This document shows, piece by piece, positions 9,885 through 23,719 of a stretch of DNA of 64,000 nucleotides. The stretch's first letter is position 1. Each line of letters begins with the position of its first letter. A program made the position numbers and the translations under genes. The stretch lies in contig NOKP01000030.1 in assembly GCA_002682825.1 (NCBI GenBank), forward strand, positions 567,924 through 631,923, given 5' to 3'. The notes beneath the pieces were generated by a model. That model was not told the DNA's origin, ran no database searches, and was given only the letters and a program-made list of their open reading frames with translations. The DNA is from Neonectria sp. B-13 (Eukaryota; Ascomycota; Sordariomycetes; Hypocreales; Nectriaceae).

Positions 9885-10598
9885 CTACTCACTCACCGAC
9901 CAGGCCGCGAGCCCCTTGGCGTGCAGCTCCAACGTGTCAAATAGAGGCACCGAGGTATTCTCCGGAGTCAACACAAACTGCAAATCCGTGCAGGCCAACA
10001 CAACACCCTCAGCGCCGCCCTTGGCCACAAGATCATCCACGACTCGGAGCATCAACGCCGTGATCTCCTCGGTGACCCGCCCGACGCCCAGATCCCCAAA
10101 GATGGCCTCGTTGATGGCCGCCCTATCCTCCTCGCCCGGCACGAGCACCTCAACGCCCGCCAGCCTCCTGAGCCGCCCACTGATGAAGTCGCCGTCCATG
10201 GCTGCCTTGGTCGCCAGCAGCGCCACTTTCTTTAGACCCTTCTCCCGGACGGCCGCGGCGGCAAAGTCGGCGATGTGCAGCACGGGTAGGCCGACGCGGG
10301 CCTCGACGTCGGCCGCGACCTTGTGGCCGATGTTGCAGCCGATGGCGATGCCGAGGGCGCCGGCGGCCTTCATGTGGAGAGCGGCGTTGACGAAGAGGTC
10401 GGTGACGGTGGACCAGCGGCCCGCGGCGAAGAGGGCCGAGGTCTCGGCGAAGTTGAACGAGTGGATGATTAGCTTGGCGGCGTTCGAGCCGCCCGCGAGA
10501 CGCTGGACGTGCGCGTTGATTTGGGTGTAGTAGAGGGCTGTTGAGGGGTAGGTCATGCCGCCGAGGAGGCCGATGGGTTTGATCTTGGAAGCTGCCAT
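9885..10598 (-). CDS. Aspartate/glutamate racemase family protein, 237 aa
   Basis: An uninterrupted single-exon frame encodes a protein of the Asp/Glu/hydantoin racemase superfamily. The N-terminus carries the family signature IGLLGGMTYPST (residues 9-20). The two cysteines expected to act as opposed catalytic bases are present: Cys88 in AIGCNIGH and Cys203 in VVLACTDLQF. The length fits the family (about 230-250 aa). Such enzymes interconvert L- and D-acidic amino acids; the true substrate cannot be read from sequence. The gene is very GC-rich compared with its surroundings, has no intron and stands alone between degenerate regions. A bacterial-type origin is possible but not shown. ATG at 10596-10598 is the only sensible start because the signature begins nine residues later. 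Confidence 0.9.
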   Translation of the reverse strand: MAASKIKPIGLLGGMTYPSTALYYTQINAHVQRLAGGSNAAKLIIHSFNFAETSALFAAGRWSTVTDLFVNAALHMKAAGALGIAIGCNIGHKVAADVEARVGLPVLHIADFAAAAVREKGLKKVALLATKAAMDGDFISGRLRRLAGVEVLVPGEEDRAAINEAIFGDLGVGRVTEEITALMLRVVDDLVAKGGAEGVVLACTDLQFVLTPENTSVPLFDTLELHAKGLAAWSVSE

Positions 10599-10599
10599 T

Positions 10600-11400
10600 G
10601 TCGATGTGACGTGACGCTGCGGCGTTGTGAAGGAATGATGATAGTGTTCCGGTGCCTGCGACTAGGGATTGATTACACAAGGTGGCTGACGGGATGTTGA
10701 CAAATTCATCTTAATCATCCTGTCGGCGACGGCAGCTTGACAATGGAAGAAGCACAGCGCATGTCTTGGACAGGGCGTGACGTGACTCAGAGGGGCACCA
10801 ACCAAGCTCAAGACACATCGACGCTAACAGGAGACTGGTCCCTGTGGGCCCGCCAACGCCTTTCGGAACGAGCGTTTCGGATCCCTGATTTCCTGTGGCT
10901 CTTCGATCACGGCTCGGTATATGAATTGAGGGTATACGGCGTTAGGTGGCTCTTTGGGAGGAGAGAAAGGGCGAAGGTTTTCGTTTCGCATCGAAAGACG
11001 CGTGGGGCAGACTTGGTGTTTGAGATACTGTGCACAAGCCCTGTTGCTTACAGCCCAGAATCTTATCTTGCCTTGTCGCTTAGGACTCGATACCATGGGA
11101 ACCACAAGAACTTTACTCATCAATTCTCCTAACAAACCTGAAATCTTCCGAAATAGCAAATTTATATTATACCCTTATCTTTATTTCTTTGACCGCCTGA
11201 TCACCACTCTGCATAGCACCAATCGATTACTCCAAATAGGACAATATAGACACCGATTCCAAGCTATAAACCCTCACTCAACAGGTGCCTCCAGTCAAAG
11301 CAAACCTAGCACCTACTCCAGCTACCTCACAGTCAGCTGCATAGGCATCAATAGCAATATACAGTACATTAAGTTTCATCTAAGCTATTATTGTTTAATG
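10600..11400. other. Stretch upstream of the racemase, no supportable gene
   Basis: Open frames at 10737-11132 (+) and 10824-11159 (-) overlap each other and show no family features. The region probably holds the racemase promoter and then grades into AT-rich repeats near 11.4 kb. Confidence 0.35.
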
Positions 11401-11971
11401 CGATTTTAAGAGACTGAAATTTATGCCTTAGTCTATTATAATAAACTAGGTAGATTATTCTATTTTCTTATAGCTTATGCCTCCTATCCTAGGACTTATT
11501 AAGGTCCTACTAGTCCTCTACTATATAAGCAGTCAGTTTATAAACTAGGCTAACCTTAATAACTAGATTATTATATATATTAATATTAATACTAAGTCTA
11601 GGTTTATATCCCTAGAGTAATAGTTATATATTAGTACTATTATAGTTATATATAAAAATATAAAGCTATTACTATTATACTATCTTAAGGGTATATAGAT
11701 ATATTATAACTGCATTTTAGACCTCTTTAAAGAGGGAAAAAATATACTAAGAAGTCTATATAATTAATAGACCTTTAAAGAGTAATAGAAAGATTATTAT
11801 AAGGAATAAAAGGAGTTTTAGTTAAAGTATAAAAGTAAGAAGGATTTAAATAATTAGTAAGTAATAAGATTGCCTTATAAAATATAAGAATCTTAATTTA
11901 CTTTAGATATATATTCTTAATAATAGAAATATTATATTTTATTATTAAGTAATCTTTTAACTTATATCTTA

Positions 11972-12995
11972 AAGCTTTTTTTTTTATAGATATAATAGTC
12001 CTTAGTAGTATACACCTAGAGAAAGGGCTAAAGGCTAAATAGTATAAAAGAAAATAGAAAAAACAATAGTATAATAGACTTAATACTTAAGCCTAAGGTA
12101 ATAATAACTTAAGAAAATAAAAGTTTCTACTATAAAGCTAAAGTATAAGTTTTACTACTTTAATCAGCTGGAAAAGCTAGATCTTAGAAAAGCTAGATCT
12201 TAAAAAAGCTAGATCTTAAAAAAGGCTAAAACCTCTTAGGATAAAAGCCTAGCTTTTACACTTTCTAAGCTCTTTATATTCTATTTAACCTTTTATATAA
12301 TATAATAATTATACTATTAATTATATAAGATAACTATTATTCAAATTATACTATAGCTTAGTAAGCCCTTATTAAGCTATATATATAGGCTTTTATATAA
12401 CCTATATAGTAAATTAAAAAAAATATTTAAATCTTATTTCTATATTATAAATTATTACTTAAAAGGCTAGCCTAAAGCATATAAAACAGCCTATAATTAA
12501 CTACTTTAAACCTAAGAAATTAATCTAATTAATAGTCTTTAGCTATAATATCCTATTATAAGAGGAAATATAGCTTAATATAGTAATAGTTTAATAGATT
12601 ATAATAGAATAACTCTTTCTAAAGAGGCTAGCTCTAAAGCTAGAAAGGAATAGTAATATTACTACTATAAAGAAGGAATTCCTTAAGAAGCTATATAACC
12701 CTATTTATACCTTATAGATTATATAGTTAATAAGTAATATTATTTTAACTAATCTATAGCTAAAGGAATAATACATTAGAAACCAAGGGAATCCTATGAT
12801 TATCTCTAATATTAGCCATAAAGCTATATAAAGGGATTTAGTAGAAGGAGTTAGAAGCTAGAAGGGGCAAAAGTTAATAATTAGGTTTAAAATCCAAAGA
12901 TCTATCCTCCTATTAAGCTTAAGCAAAGGAAACATATGATTTAGTATAATTGTAAATAAGTAGAAACAATAGTTCAAATAGTAGTTTTAATAGTA
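11972..12995 (-). mobile_element. Family A retroposon, minus-strand copy with poly(A)-like end and 13-bp TSD
   Basis: A 1024-bp reverse-oriented family A copy. The perfect duplication aacttatatctta lies at 11959-11971 and 12996-13008. Between the left duplication and the conserved 3' domain there is a run of ten T on the plus strand (about 11976-11985), that is, an A run at the element's 3' end, as expected for target-primed retroposition. The minisatellite (about 12171-12224) has only about three units. Confidence 0.85.
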
Positions 12996-13643
12996 AACTT
13001 ATATCTTATATAATTCTATATATAGCTTTACTAACTTTTAAATATCTATTTTATTTCTACTATTAGATTTATTAACCTTTATATAGTATTAATTATACTT
13101 TAATCTAGCTTATTCCTAATAAAATCCTAGTATTATAGAAGACTAAAAAGTTTAATATATTATAGTATTTTATAGTTAAATACTTATATATAGAGACTAG
13201 TAAAGTTATATTTATAAAGCTAACTATTAGTTATATAATTTCCTTATAGCTCTAAAAGAACTTCTATAAATATCTTACTTTAGGCTTTATAGTTAATAAG
13301 AATAAAGGCTAAAATAACTAGCAATCCTTAGTAAGTATATTTCTTTAATAGAAACCTAAAGTAAGAGTTAGTTAAATAAGAGTATATAAGATAGGCTAGA
13401 AAAGTACTATTTCTATTAGAAGAGCTAGAATAGCTAAATTTTGTATTTCTTATAACTATAATATTATACCTAATAGTAAACTAAAGTAAATAGTAATATT
13501 ATTAATAAGATAGTAGCCTAAGGATTTTAAATTAAGAATAATATCTATAGCTATAAACTTAGCCCTATTTATAATCTTTAAGCTAATATATATATTTTAT
13601 TAATAATTATAAGCATTCCTTAGGCATAGAAAAAGATACTAAG

Positions 13644-14044
13644 TATTATAGCCTAAGTTAAGATTAGACAGTTACAACCAGTAGAATTATTTCAGTACTC
13701 ACTTTTTCCTTCCTATTATAATATACAACACTTATATATTAAATAAGCTCTATTTAATACAGTTTAATACTATAAGTATATATATATTAAATAGGCACTA
13801 TTTAATATAACTTAATACTATTTAACTATACTAGTCTTATATATATATATATATTTATTTAGTACATTAGATAAGAGTCTTAAGCTCCTTAGCTATTAAT
13901 ACTCCTACTTAGTTATATAATAACTTACTATTATATATTATTATTATAACTTATATTGCTTACTATAATATTCTAATTTACTTAATTATTAAACTATATA
14001 CTTTAGACCTACCTTAGACCCCTAGGTTAAGCCTAACTGTTATA
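13644..14044 (+). mobile_element. Solo LTR (same family as 47769-48155), RIP-mutated
   Basis: It aligns along its length with the GC-rich LTR at 47769-48155, including the stretch corresponding to ACTCACGTTTTCCTTCCTA. Its ends read TA...TA in place of TG...CA. The flanks CTAAG (13639-13643) and TTAAG (14045-14049) differ by one C-to-T change, so a 5-bp target duplication is likely. Confidence 0.75.
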
Positions 14045-15050
14045 TTAAGACTAAACTATATAATGCTTATAAATATAATAAAGTACTTATATAAATAGCT
14101 AAAATCTTTATAAAAAGCCTTATATTAAAGTATAAGACTTACTCTCTTATAAACCTACTTAAATATAATAATAGTACCTTTGAAAAGGCTAGGTAAAACA
14201 TTACTATAAAGCCTATATAAATACACTATTAATCCACTTATTTAATAGAGATCTATTAGTTTTTATCTTTATAAAACGCTCAATAAACTAGTCAGAATGC
14301 ACTATATTCTACATTACTAAGCATTACATTAGAGAATAACACTAAGACATACTACTAGTAATAGACTACTTCTATTATAAGACTATTATTTTAAAATAAT
14401 ACTAAAAGCTAATACCTTACCTATATCCTTATAAAGAGTATAATAGTCCTATCTAATATCTATACTAATAGAAACTATCCAAGGTCACTCCCTAAATATA
14501 GTCTTAAGACCCCTACCTAGTATATATCTTACTATCTATAGCTCAGTCTCTAGTATACAAGTCTCACTTAGTACAGCCTAGTATTTACATAGTACATTCT
14601 TCTATTTAGCTTCTTCTAAACTCTACTTACCTATCCAAGATACATCTCCTTATAACAACTAAGTCAGATTCAGTGTTTGTTCACCTTTTCAAGGCTAAAA
14701 TCACATTTAAGCTGCTAAATATACTCAACAACCTAGCCTTAAGCATAAGCTACATCTCCTAACCAATCATTCAACATTCAAAACTTCCTTTCTAGCCATA
14801 CTCAACCTTACAGGAATAACTTATAGTTTATCTTATAGGAGCCTAGGAGTCTTTTTGTATAGAGCCTACTAATTTTAATAATATAAAGGTTATCTCTAAT
14901 AAGCAGAAGCTTATAGAAGAGAATAACTTTGCTTGAAGAGTAAGGCTAAAGGGGTAGATCATAAAGTATATCTGTATTAATAGGATAGATTTTTGTGTCA
15001 ATATCAGTCACCTTATCCCCAGATGATTGCATAGCTCAGGCTTGCAAACA

Positions 15051-15110
15051 AATAAATCAAATCAAATGGGAGGCTTGATTTGATTTGATTTGATTTGGAT
15101 CTATTTGGAT
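15051..15110. repeat. Inverted array of 5-bp TTGAT/ATCAA repeats
   Basis: Several copies of AATCA are followed, after about seven bases (GGGAGGC), by four copies of TGATT, giving a perfect hairpin potential. It lies just past the hAT remnant, so it may be part of the transposon's subterminal region. Confidence 0.5.
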
Positions 15111-15800
15111 ATTTGGATAACCCCACTTTTCTCCCAAGATGACATACATTGAGCTGCCCCGATAATATCCACTTAGAGTCGGCCTCTCTGAGCTGTAACC
15201 ATCTGTTCTGCGAGGCTGAATATTCGCTCTGGTTCGGACGACATCGCAGGAATTGAAAAGAGATCAATTACCATCCGCGACAGACGTGGATACTGGCGTC
15301 TCCGGAGAAGCCAATACTGAATCGGATCATCCACCAAACAATCGCCTGGATCGGTTGAGGCTACCCACTCTGCATACTCATCTCGCATAGCGGACGGTAA
15401 AGGTGCAGGCTGAGTGCTAAGCTTCCTGATTGAGGCCATGAAGCCATCCAGGTCGGTTGTCTTCCCTGCAAGAGTTGGTGGCTCTGGTAGCGCATCCTGC
15501 TCGTCATGGAGGTTTCGATACTCCTCCCACAGCTCCTGTACAGCGGCCTTTCCTCTCACTAGCCAATCCGGATGATCAGCCCATTACGACTCGATGGTTG
15601 ACCACCGAAAGGCAGAGTGGAAGACAAGGGCAGCGAGATATGCAGGGCTATCTTCGGTGAGAGTGTAGTATTGATCCAGCTTCATCCAGCCGAGGTTGCA
15701 ACCAATCCGTAGGTGTGGTTCTTCATCTCGTTCATGTTGTACAGTGATGTTCATTATCGGCTTCCTCTTTCGTTCTCTCTGCTTTCTGTAAAGACTAGGC
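15095..15800 (-). pseudogene. hAT-family transposase, C-terminal remnant
   Basis: One minus frame encodes the carboxy end of a hAT transposase, including the dimerisation region (DPIQYWLLRRRQYPRLSRMV, then SSEPERIFSLAEQMVTAQRG and DIIGAAQCMSSW). Two in-frame TAA codons interrupt it (15584-15586 and 15173-15175). The catalytic N-terminal half is absent. No terminal inverted repeats or 8-bp duplication were identified. It is a dead fragment next to a LINE remnant. Confidence 0.85.
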
Positions 15801-15970
15801 AACCCAGCTCGCTCATCCTACATAAGAGACCAGAACCGTACCACCTACACTAGAAAAACATAGTAATCAACTCTCAAACACCACAAAACCTAACTCTGCA
15901 AGGTTCACTGTGTTTTGAAGTCATTATTAATACTATGTGGGTACATCAACAGATCAAAAATGTGTAAGTA

Positions 15971-17417
15971 AAAGAGGAAGCCGATACTGAACACTACGGC
16001 AGTCATACACTTCACTCGAAAGGCGTACAAGTTCGACTCAGAGCCCTTCGTGATCAAGGGGCAGCTTGTCCGACCCAAAACCCAAGTCAAGGTTCTCGGA
16101 ATGATCATGGACTCCGGCCTGAAGTACAAAGAACACATTGCGCGAGCAGCGACCAAGGGCTTAGAAGCGGCCATGGAGCTGCAACGGCCCAGGGGTCTCA
16201 CCCCAGCGACAGCAAGACAACTGTTTACAGCCATGGTTGCCCCAGTGGTAGATTACGCCTCGAACGTTTAGATGCACGCGAGCAAATATAGGAGGGCCAG
16301 CCCCATCAACCGAGTCCAGAAGATTGGGGCACAAGCGATCGTGGGAACGTTTATCACGGTGGCAACAAGCGTAGCAGAAGCAGAGGCGCATATCGCCAGC
16401 GCACAGGAGCGTTTCTGGAGACGGGCGATCAAGATGTGGACTGACCTCCACACCCTGCCAACAACTAACCCACTTCGCAACGCTACATCCCGTATCCGAA
16501 AGTTCAGAAGATACAACCACTCGCCATTTTACAAGATGGCAGCAGCACTCAAGGAAATACCAGTGGAGGAACTAGAAACGATCAATCCGCTCACATTGGC
16601 ACCTTGGGCAGAACGGGTACAAACCGTTGTTGTCGATAAGGACAAGATAGAGATGAGACAAGCAGATCTCGGCTGGTCAGTACCCGTCGCAGTGAGCAGC
16701 TCAGCGCGGAACGGTGTAGTAGGAGTCGGCGGGGTTATTGAGATCCCTGTGTCGGTGCGAGGAGGGCCGAGGCTTGAGCGGTTTTCCTTTACACTTGGCA
16801 TGAGGACGGAACAGAACCCATTCTCCGGCGAGTTGGCAGCGGCAGCGTTTGCGTTGAGGCTGCTGCCAGAGCTCAGGTACCGAAGCGTGGCGCTATTGAC
16901 GAGCAACAAGGACGCCGTGCTCACACTCCGAAATCCCTGCCAGCAATCTGGTCAAGAGTATGTTGGATGCATATATGACTCTATTGATGCGTTGAAGGGC
17001 AATGGAAATGCGGTGGCTATCATATGGATGCCCATCAGTGCTGAACATAAGCTCTTGAAGACTGCTAAAGAAGAGGCGCGGGATGCAACCCGGGACGGTG
17101 CCACTCCAGCCCTGAAGTTTCCTAGAATGCGCTCGACGACCCTCAACATAGCTCGATTGAACCAGTGTGCTAGTAAGCGACTACCGGATAAGGTCGGAAG
17201 GTTTTCGAAGAGAGTTGATGCTGCACTACCAGGCAAGCATCCTCGACAACTATACGACCGCTTATCATGGAGAGAAGAAGCCAGCGTGCTAGCGCAGCTT
17301 AGGACAGGCATGGCCAGACTGAACGGATACCTCGTGCCATGGACAGCAGGCACCGCTTCAGCCGCCGTAGATAGGACTCTGAACACTTGGAGAATAGCTT
17401 TCAAGTTAGCTTGCTAA
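15971..17417 (+). pseudogene. Tad-type LINE, pol C-terminus (RT end plus RNase H-like region)
   Basis: The frame opens near 15971 with sequence typical of the RT/thumb end of fungal LINE pol proteins (KTQVKVLGMIMDSGLKYKEH, then ARQLFTAMVAPVVDYAS). A TAG at 16269-16271 stands where Trp is expected; thereafter 381 codons are open. The RNase H-like part is recognisable (ARNGVVGVGG, EQNPFSGELAAA), but the first acidic triad residue is not evident. The usual CCHC-like tail is missing: comparison with the copy at 57260-58345 shows that about 0.3 kb between GYLV and the 3' UTR has been deleted. The 5' part is truncated, as is common for LINEs. RIP damage is slight compared with the other copy. Confidence 0.85.
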
Positions 17418-17419
17418 TA

Positions 17420-17976
17420 ATATAAACCCTACTAGACCCCGCGGAGAGATGGAAAATGAAGAGGCAAAAGCAGAATGTGGACGCTGTATGGGCTTTTAGG
17501 AGATCATGACAAAGCTTGGGAAACGGATATGTACAATAGCAACTAGTGCCCTATTGGTTAAAAGCCACCGGGCGAAATAAATTGTGTGTGTGTGTGTGTG
17601 TACAGTAGGTGAGAGTTTCAACGGACTCTACTAGAGGTCGTCGTGGCATTGAGGTTAGGATGCTAGTTAATACGGCAAGGTTAACGCATAGAGCTATGGA
17701 AATCCCGCACACTTTAAGGATCCCGTCCTTATCCACCTAGGCGAGTTTCTCAAACCGGGCCTATTAGGGAGGAAGGGCAGTGGGGTAAGTCTAGCGTCTG
17801 AGTAATTTAAGAAAAGCTCCCCATTGAGGAGACGCCCGCAGAGATATTCAATGGAACCTGGCATGGGAAGACTTTTGATACTTCTAAGTCGATACGCAAT
17901 ATACAAAAGAGGAAAGTTAGAGATCCATAATAAGAAGGAATTTAAGCCTTCTCCGGTATATAGACACATATTGGAT
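17420..17976. other. Unassigned stretch with a (TG)9 microsatellite
   Basis: Nothing coding is supported here. An uninterrupted TG dinucleotide run lies at 17583-17601. Confidence 0.5.
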
Positions 17977-19310
17977 CTAAATTATGCTCGTTGCGCGACT
18001 TGTGCCTTCTGTTGACATATAATGATGTCTTCGTCCTGTAGCCTCGTCGTTCCGTTCATTGACTAGAAAGTCGAGAATATCTTGACCCACGCGCAGAGTC
18101 ATTTTTTTATACATCTCCTTGAGTATTGCCACACCACATTCGTTGATATGGTTGTCTGGGCCTCGGCAGCCTGGAAGAATCTTAGAGTGCGTCGCAGGCT
18201 GGATGTAGTGGTGGTTGTGACTGATGAGCCAAATGTAACAGAAGTAGCAAGCTGGCTTGCTGCACCCGATATATTTGCCGCCATCCACGAAGTCAAAGCT
18301 GCGACGGCTGAAGGAACCTCCAATCTGCAGCTCAGCATGTACCCTCGTTTGAATCGTTCTTCTGGCAGCCAGAACGATGCGAACGGGGTTATCCGAGCCA
18401 TCACTTGACGGAGGATCGAGATAGATAAGATTGTGAAGAGCTGACTGGATAGCTAAGGTATTCTGAGACACAGAGTCTTTGCTGATTGTCCATACGATCT
18501 CGTATGGTACCATGTCTTCTATGCTCAGTGTAACGAGCCGAACCTCAGGTGCGTCCATGACGCGAATGTTAGAGATTTGGCGGAGAGAAGGGACTTGACT
18601 CATCGCCCTTACAACTGTATTCACCGAGGAGCGAGTTGCGCCAAGGCGACAGATATAGTGTGCTAGTAATCCGAAATCATCCTTAGAGTTTGTTGATCTC
18701 TTCTTAATGGCGTCAACTTCACGCCCTCGCATATCATAGCAGAGGTCAACAATTCGCGCGAGGGTGAAGGAAACTCGTGGCTCAGAAAGCTTCTTGAGCT
18801 TGTTTCGGAGAGCGCTCACTAGTAAAGTTAGCGCTTGCTAGACTTGGAAGCTCATGACGTCCTACCTGAGTCATCCGGTAATTCTTTTCTTAGTTCCATC
18901 CGACACTTGTTGCATATGTGCGAAGCTCTTCCTTGTAGAATGCAAGTCTAGGAGAGCATATATTTATAGCTCGCTGAAACACATCTTCACGGGCTTTCAC
19001 CTCGGTCTCAGAGTTCATATTGACGAGTATGTCCCTTAGGTCACTAGCGTATGACTTTACCGCACTTCGTATTCCCTCATTTGCTGCGAGCTAGAGGATG
19101 TTACTGTATGGTAACTTCTGCAGCCCTGCAGCAGTTACCGTTGCACCGCCCTTTTCGATGTCACATAGATATGCAAAGGAGTCTAGAAAATCTCTTCGAG
19201 TTTCGGAGATGCGGTCGCTTGCTGGTCGCCGCCGCTCATGTTCATCTTTGTATTTCGCAACTACCTCATACAGAGCAAGTCTAGGATATGAAGTCTTTTT
19301 CGCATCCTAG
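17977..19310 (-). pseudogene. OTT_1508-like deaminase family protein, disrupted
   Basis: The 3' exon (18819-17977, 280 codons) holds the zinc-deaminase core: the HAE motif at about 18331-18339 (VHAELQI) and the paired cysteines of GCSKPACYFC at about 18238-18264, the pattern of the OTT_1508-like branch of the deaminase superfamily known in fungi. An intron with branch site GCTAAC and ends CAG/GTAGGA...ACTAG joins it to an upstream exon (about 19310-18868) encoding a helical N-terminal domain (DFLDSFAYLCDIEKGG, KLPYSNIL). That exon has a TAG at 19091-19093 where Trp is expected, and a one-base frameshift just before MELRKELPDD (about 18900). An earlier intron acceptor (ttctag) precedes DAKKTSYPR, so 5' exons are missing or unrecognised. 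Substrate and function of this family are unknown; a role in conflict or non-self recognition is only a suggestion. Confidence 0.75.
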
Positions 19311-19319
19311 AATATTTGC

Positions 19320-20530
19320 TCCATAGTGTCCAGAAGTGAGAAAAGCCGCGTTGTGAAACATTAGAAAATGGTCCCTTTAGTTATGAAGAAAGCAGACGCA
19401 GGCTCAGCTTAAGCTTCCTGGCCGGTGTTTCTGAAGGTTTCTTTCAACTTTGATGCAATCCATGTTGTCCAGTGGGAGGCGCAGTAAGTATGCGTAAGAC
19501 ATGCAGACTGTAGGCGATAATGATTGGTTGCTCGGCGGTATATGGCGGGCACCACAGTGGCTGCACTACTTTACCATGTACGGGCTCAGTTGACCCTGGT
19601 GGTTTTGCTGTCCCTGCTCATCTAGCGCAACATTATAGGTGCCAGCAGCATGAAGGACCCTACTAACATATTAATCTAAGTACATGGGTTAATTTCCGCC
19701 TGTCTTGCCTGACGATAACGAGAAATATACATTTGTAAGGTGAGAAAATACAGGTAAGTTTGCAAGCAGGAAGTAGGGCTAACGTACACGATAAGATAGT
19801 TAAGGTCTATTTAGGGTTTAGCTAAGAGCGCCCAGGCTAATTAAAAAAGTAAAATCTCGGTTGTTGCCCTCGTTCATGTGTTTGAAAAAAGAAAAGAAAG
19901 CGCCCTCAATGCGTGCACGGACTGTATTGCGATGCAACACGCGCACGGGCCAAGTGGAGGTAGCAACGCAACACAAGAAAACGATAAAACACGGGATGGC
20001 CTTTGTACAGTAGGGTTGGCAATAATGTTGCAGAAGATGCCGGTGAAAGGAGTGAGAGGGGTATTTAGAAGGACCCAGTGGCAGTAGACTGTCCAGGCAT
20101 GGACGTTTTGCAGATGATTTCTACTGATATCTCGACTCAGGCGAAGACATTTCCGGGCGGTTTCAAGAGCGCGAAAGCGATTAGGGTGTCTCACTGGGGT
20201 GTCGTGAAGGGTAAGGGTTCTAGATCAAGGCACTTCCAATTAACATGGTTGATGTGGCGGCGCTTGCGTCCATACACAACTTACAATTTGCTATAGTGCA
20301 TGAAATCATCACTATATATCATGATTCTGTAGTCGTCTCGTTCCGTTGGCGAGTGAAGTGTGGTATAATATCGGACATGGCCTGGCGAGATGCATTAGTA
20401 TATAGGTAGTGTGTAATTAAAAGCATGTATCATACGCACCTTGATCTTGCGTTGCTGGATTTCTTCCAGCTCATCTGCCACTGACTCCGCAATACGAGCC
20501 CGCTCATCAGGTGCAAGGGACGAGATTACA
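19320..20530. other. Unassigned GC-balanced stretch
   Basis: No gene is supported. Short frames on both strands have no family features. The first part may hold decayed 5' exons of the deaminase pseudogene. Confidence 0.35.
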
Positions 20531-20539
20531 GGCCCATAG

Positions 20540-21527
20540 AGCTTATGGCAACAACCTGCTGCCTGCACTATAAGCTGGGACGGAGGATTTAGGCGGCAAG
20601 ATTTGCAATGTAGTCATGGGAAGTTCAATGTCCAGGGCAGTATGGATCTGATGGTCTTCTGTCAAGTGATCATCGATACTTCTACTTAAGCGCACACGAG
20701 TGCCCTCTTTGTCAGCCTCCATCTGTTTACTCGAGTAACAGATCTCGCTGGATTCCCTGACCTGAAAGGACGCTTGGCTCGGCCGTCCGCGCATATATCG
20801 TCTCGTCATCAGATGACTTGATGATTTCCTCCCGTAGCCTCGCGAATAACCGTGAACCTTCTCCGTATAGGAGAGGCATATTCACGTCAAAGATTCCGAG
20901 CAAGCAATAGGCGATGTCTTCGATTCTCGTCGTTCGTCGTCAAGCTGCCCAGCTCATTCTTTGCGAAATGCTGTACTGTGCAACGGTGGACCAGCCCACA
21001 AGAAGTGCCTCGTCGATCCCGGTGATGTCGGAGATGATTGGGGCTAACAACCTTTTCGCCCCCAAAGTCTTTCCAACACTGGTCGTAAAATGCGACATTC
21101 TTAGGGGCCACGAGTTCCTGGAGGGTTCAGCCCCGGGTGAACCAGCGACAGCCATGCCCTCGAAATGCTAAGTTGAAATCAGAAGAATTGACTAAGTCTG
21201 ACAGATACACGTAGCAGACCACAGAAATTCTATACCAGGCAAACATGGAGTTGATTGCCCCAGTCAACTCAGCAGAGCTAAGGTAGTCTTATCGATGCAG
21301 CAAGTATTGACCCATACCCATTTGAAGCCATGCCTTGCTGCTTCCTCACAAAATCCCGTAATTGATTCATAGCCCCGCTTTCTGCTGATTTGAGAAGCAT
21401 CGGATGGGAGGGTATGTCATTAAAGGTGACCTCTTCCTCTTTCCATGTGTGCGAAAGAATGGCATATTGGGGGGAGGATCTGAAGCAATTCGGTAAGTTT
21501 TCGGGTCGCGGTTTCAAGGAGCCACAT
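20540..21527 (-). pseudogene. HET-domain (heterokaryon incompatibility) protein, broken
   Basis: The likely original start is the ATG at 21525-21527 (MWLLETATRKLTELLQ). A frame slip at the G6 run 21469-21474 leads into the HET signature PQYAILSHTWKEEEVTFNDI. Further pieces follow in shifting frames: WVWVNTCCIDK, INSMFAWYR, RGWTLQELVAPKNVAFYDQC, then GIDEALLVGWSTVAQYS, and finally PLLYGEGSRLFARLREEI. At least three frameshifts are needed to connect them. HET proteins trigger programmed cell death on non-self recognition in filamentous fungi. The order of motifs is complete, so this is a recent relic rather than a fragment. Confidence 0.8.
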
Positions 21528-21882
21528 TTAGTCTGTATTGATTAATTTGTCCTGCAAATAAGAATAACCAGGGAAGGATGGCAGGAATGGGACAAGAGGG
21601 TTATGATCATTCGTATGTACAATTGACCTGCAACTACCTTGACTACTCGAGCGCGTTGCCATCAAATGATGTGGCAAAAAGCTTCCTCAACAACGAACAG
21701 TTTTAAACAAGAAAGAAAACGTAGTCTGAACTATGGTGGTAAGTTTAAACTCACAACCACGGAACAACCGCTAGGTGAAAGTTTAGAAAGAACGAGAGTA
21801 ATTCCCAATCTTTAGCAGAATACCAATCCACCACAAACCTCAAAGAAGAAGACTTGCCAAGACCCACCGTTCTCCAGGCCTC

Positions 21883-23719
<1,837 letters not shown>

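Larger units (their letters stand above)
11400..14650. repeat. AT-rich RIP-type block
   Basis: Strongly A/T-dominated sequence containing a family A copy (11972-12995) and a solo LTR (13644-14044). The remainder shows no gene. The 14.05-14.65 kb part is unassigned AT-rich DNA. Confidence 0.75.

Noticed and set aside
9916..10680. Long open frames on the plus strand and in a second minus frame over the racemase
   Set aside because: They are antisense or shifted shadows of a GC-rich gene; the racemase frame has the family motifs.
10737..11132. 131-codon plus-strand ORF upstream of the racemase
   Set aside because: No domain, signal peptide or intron logic; it overlaps an equally long minus-strand frame.
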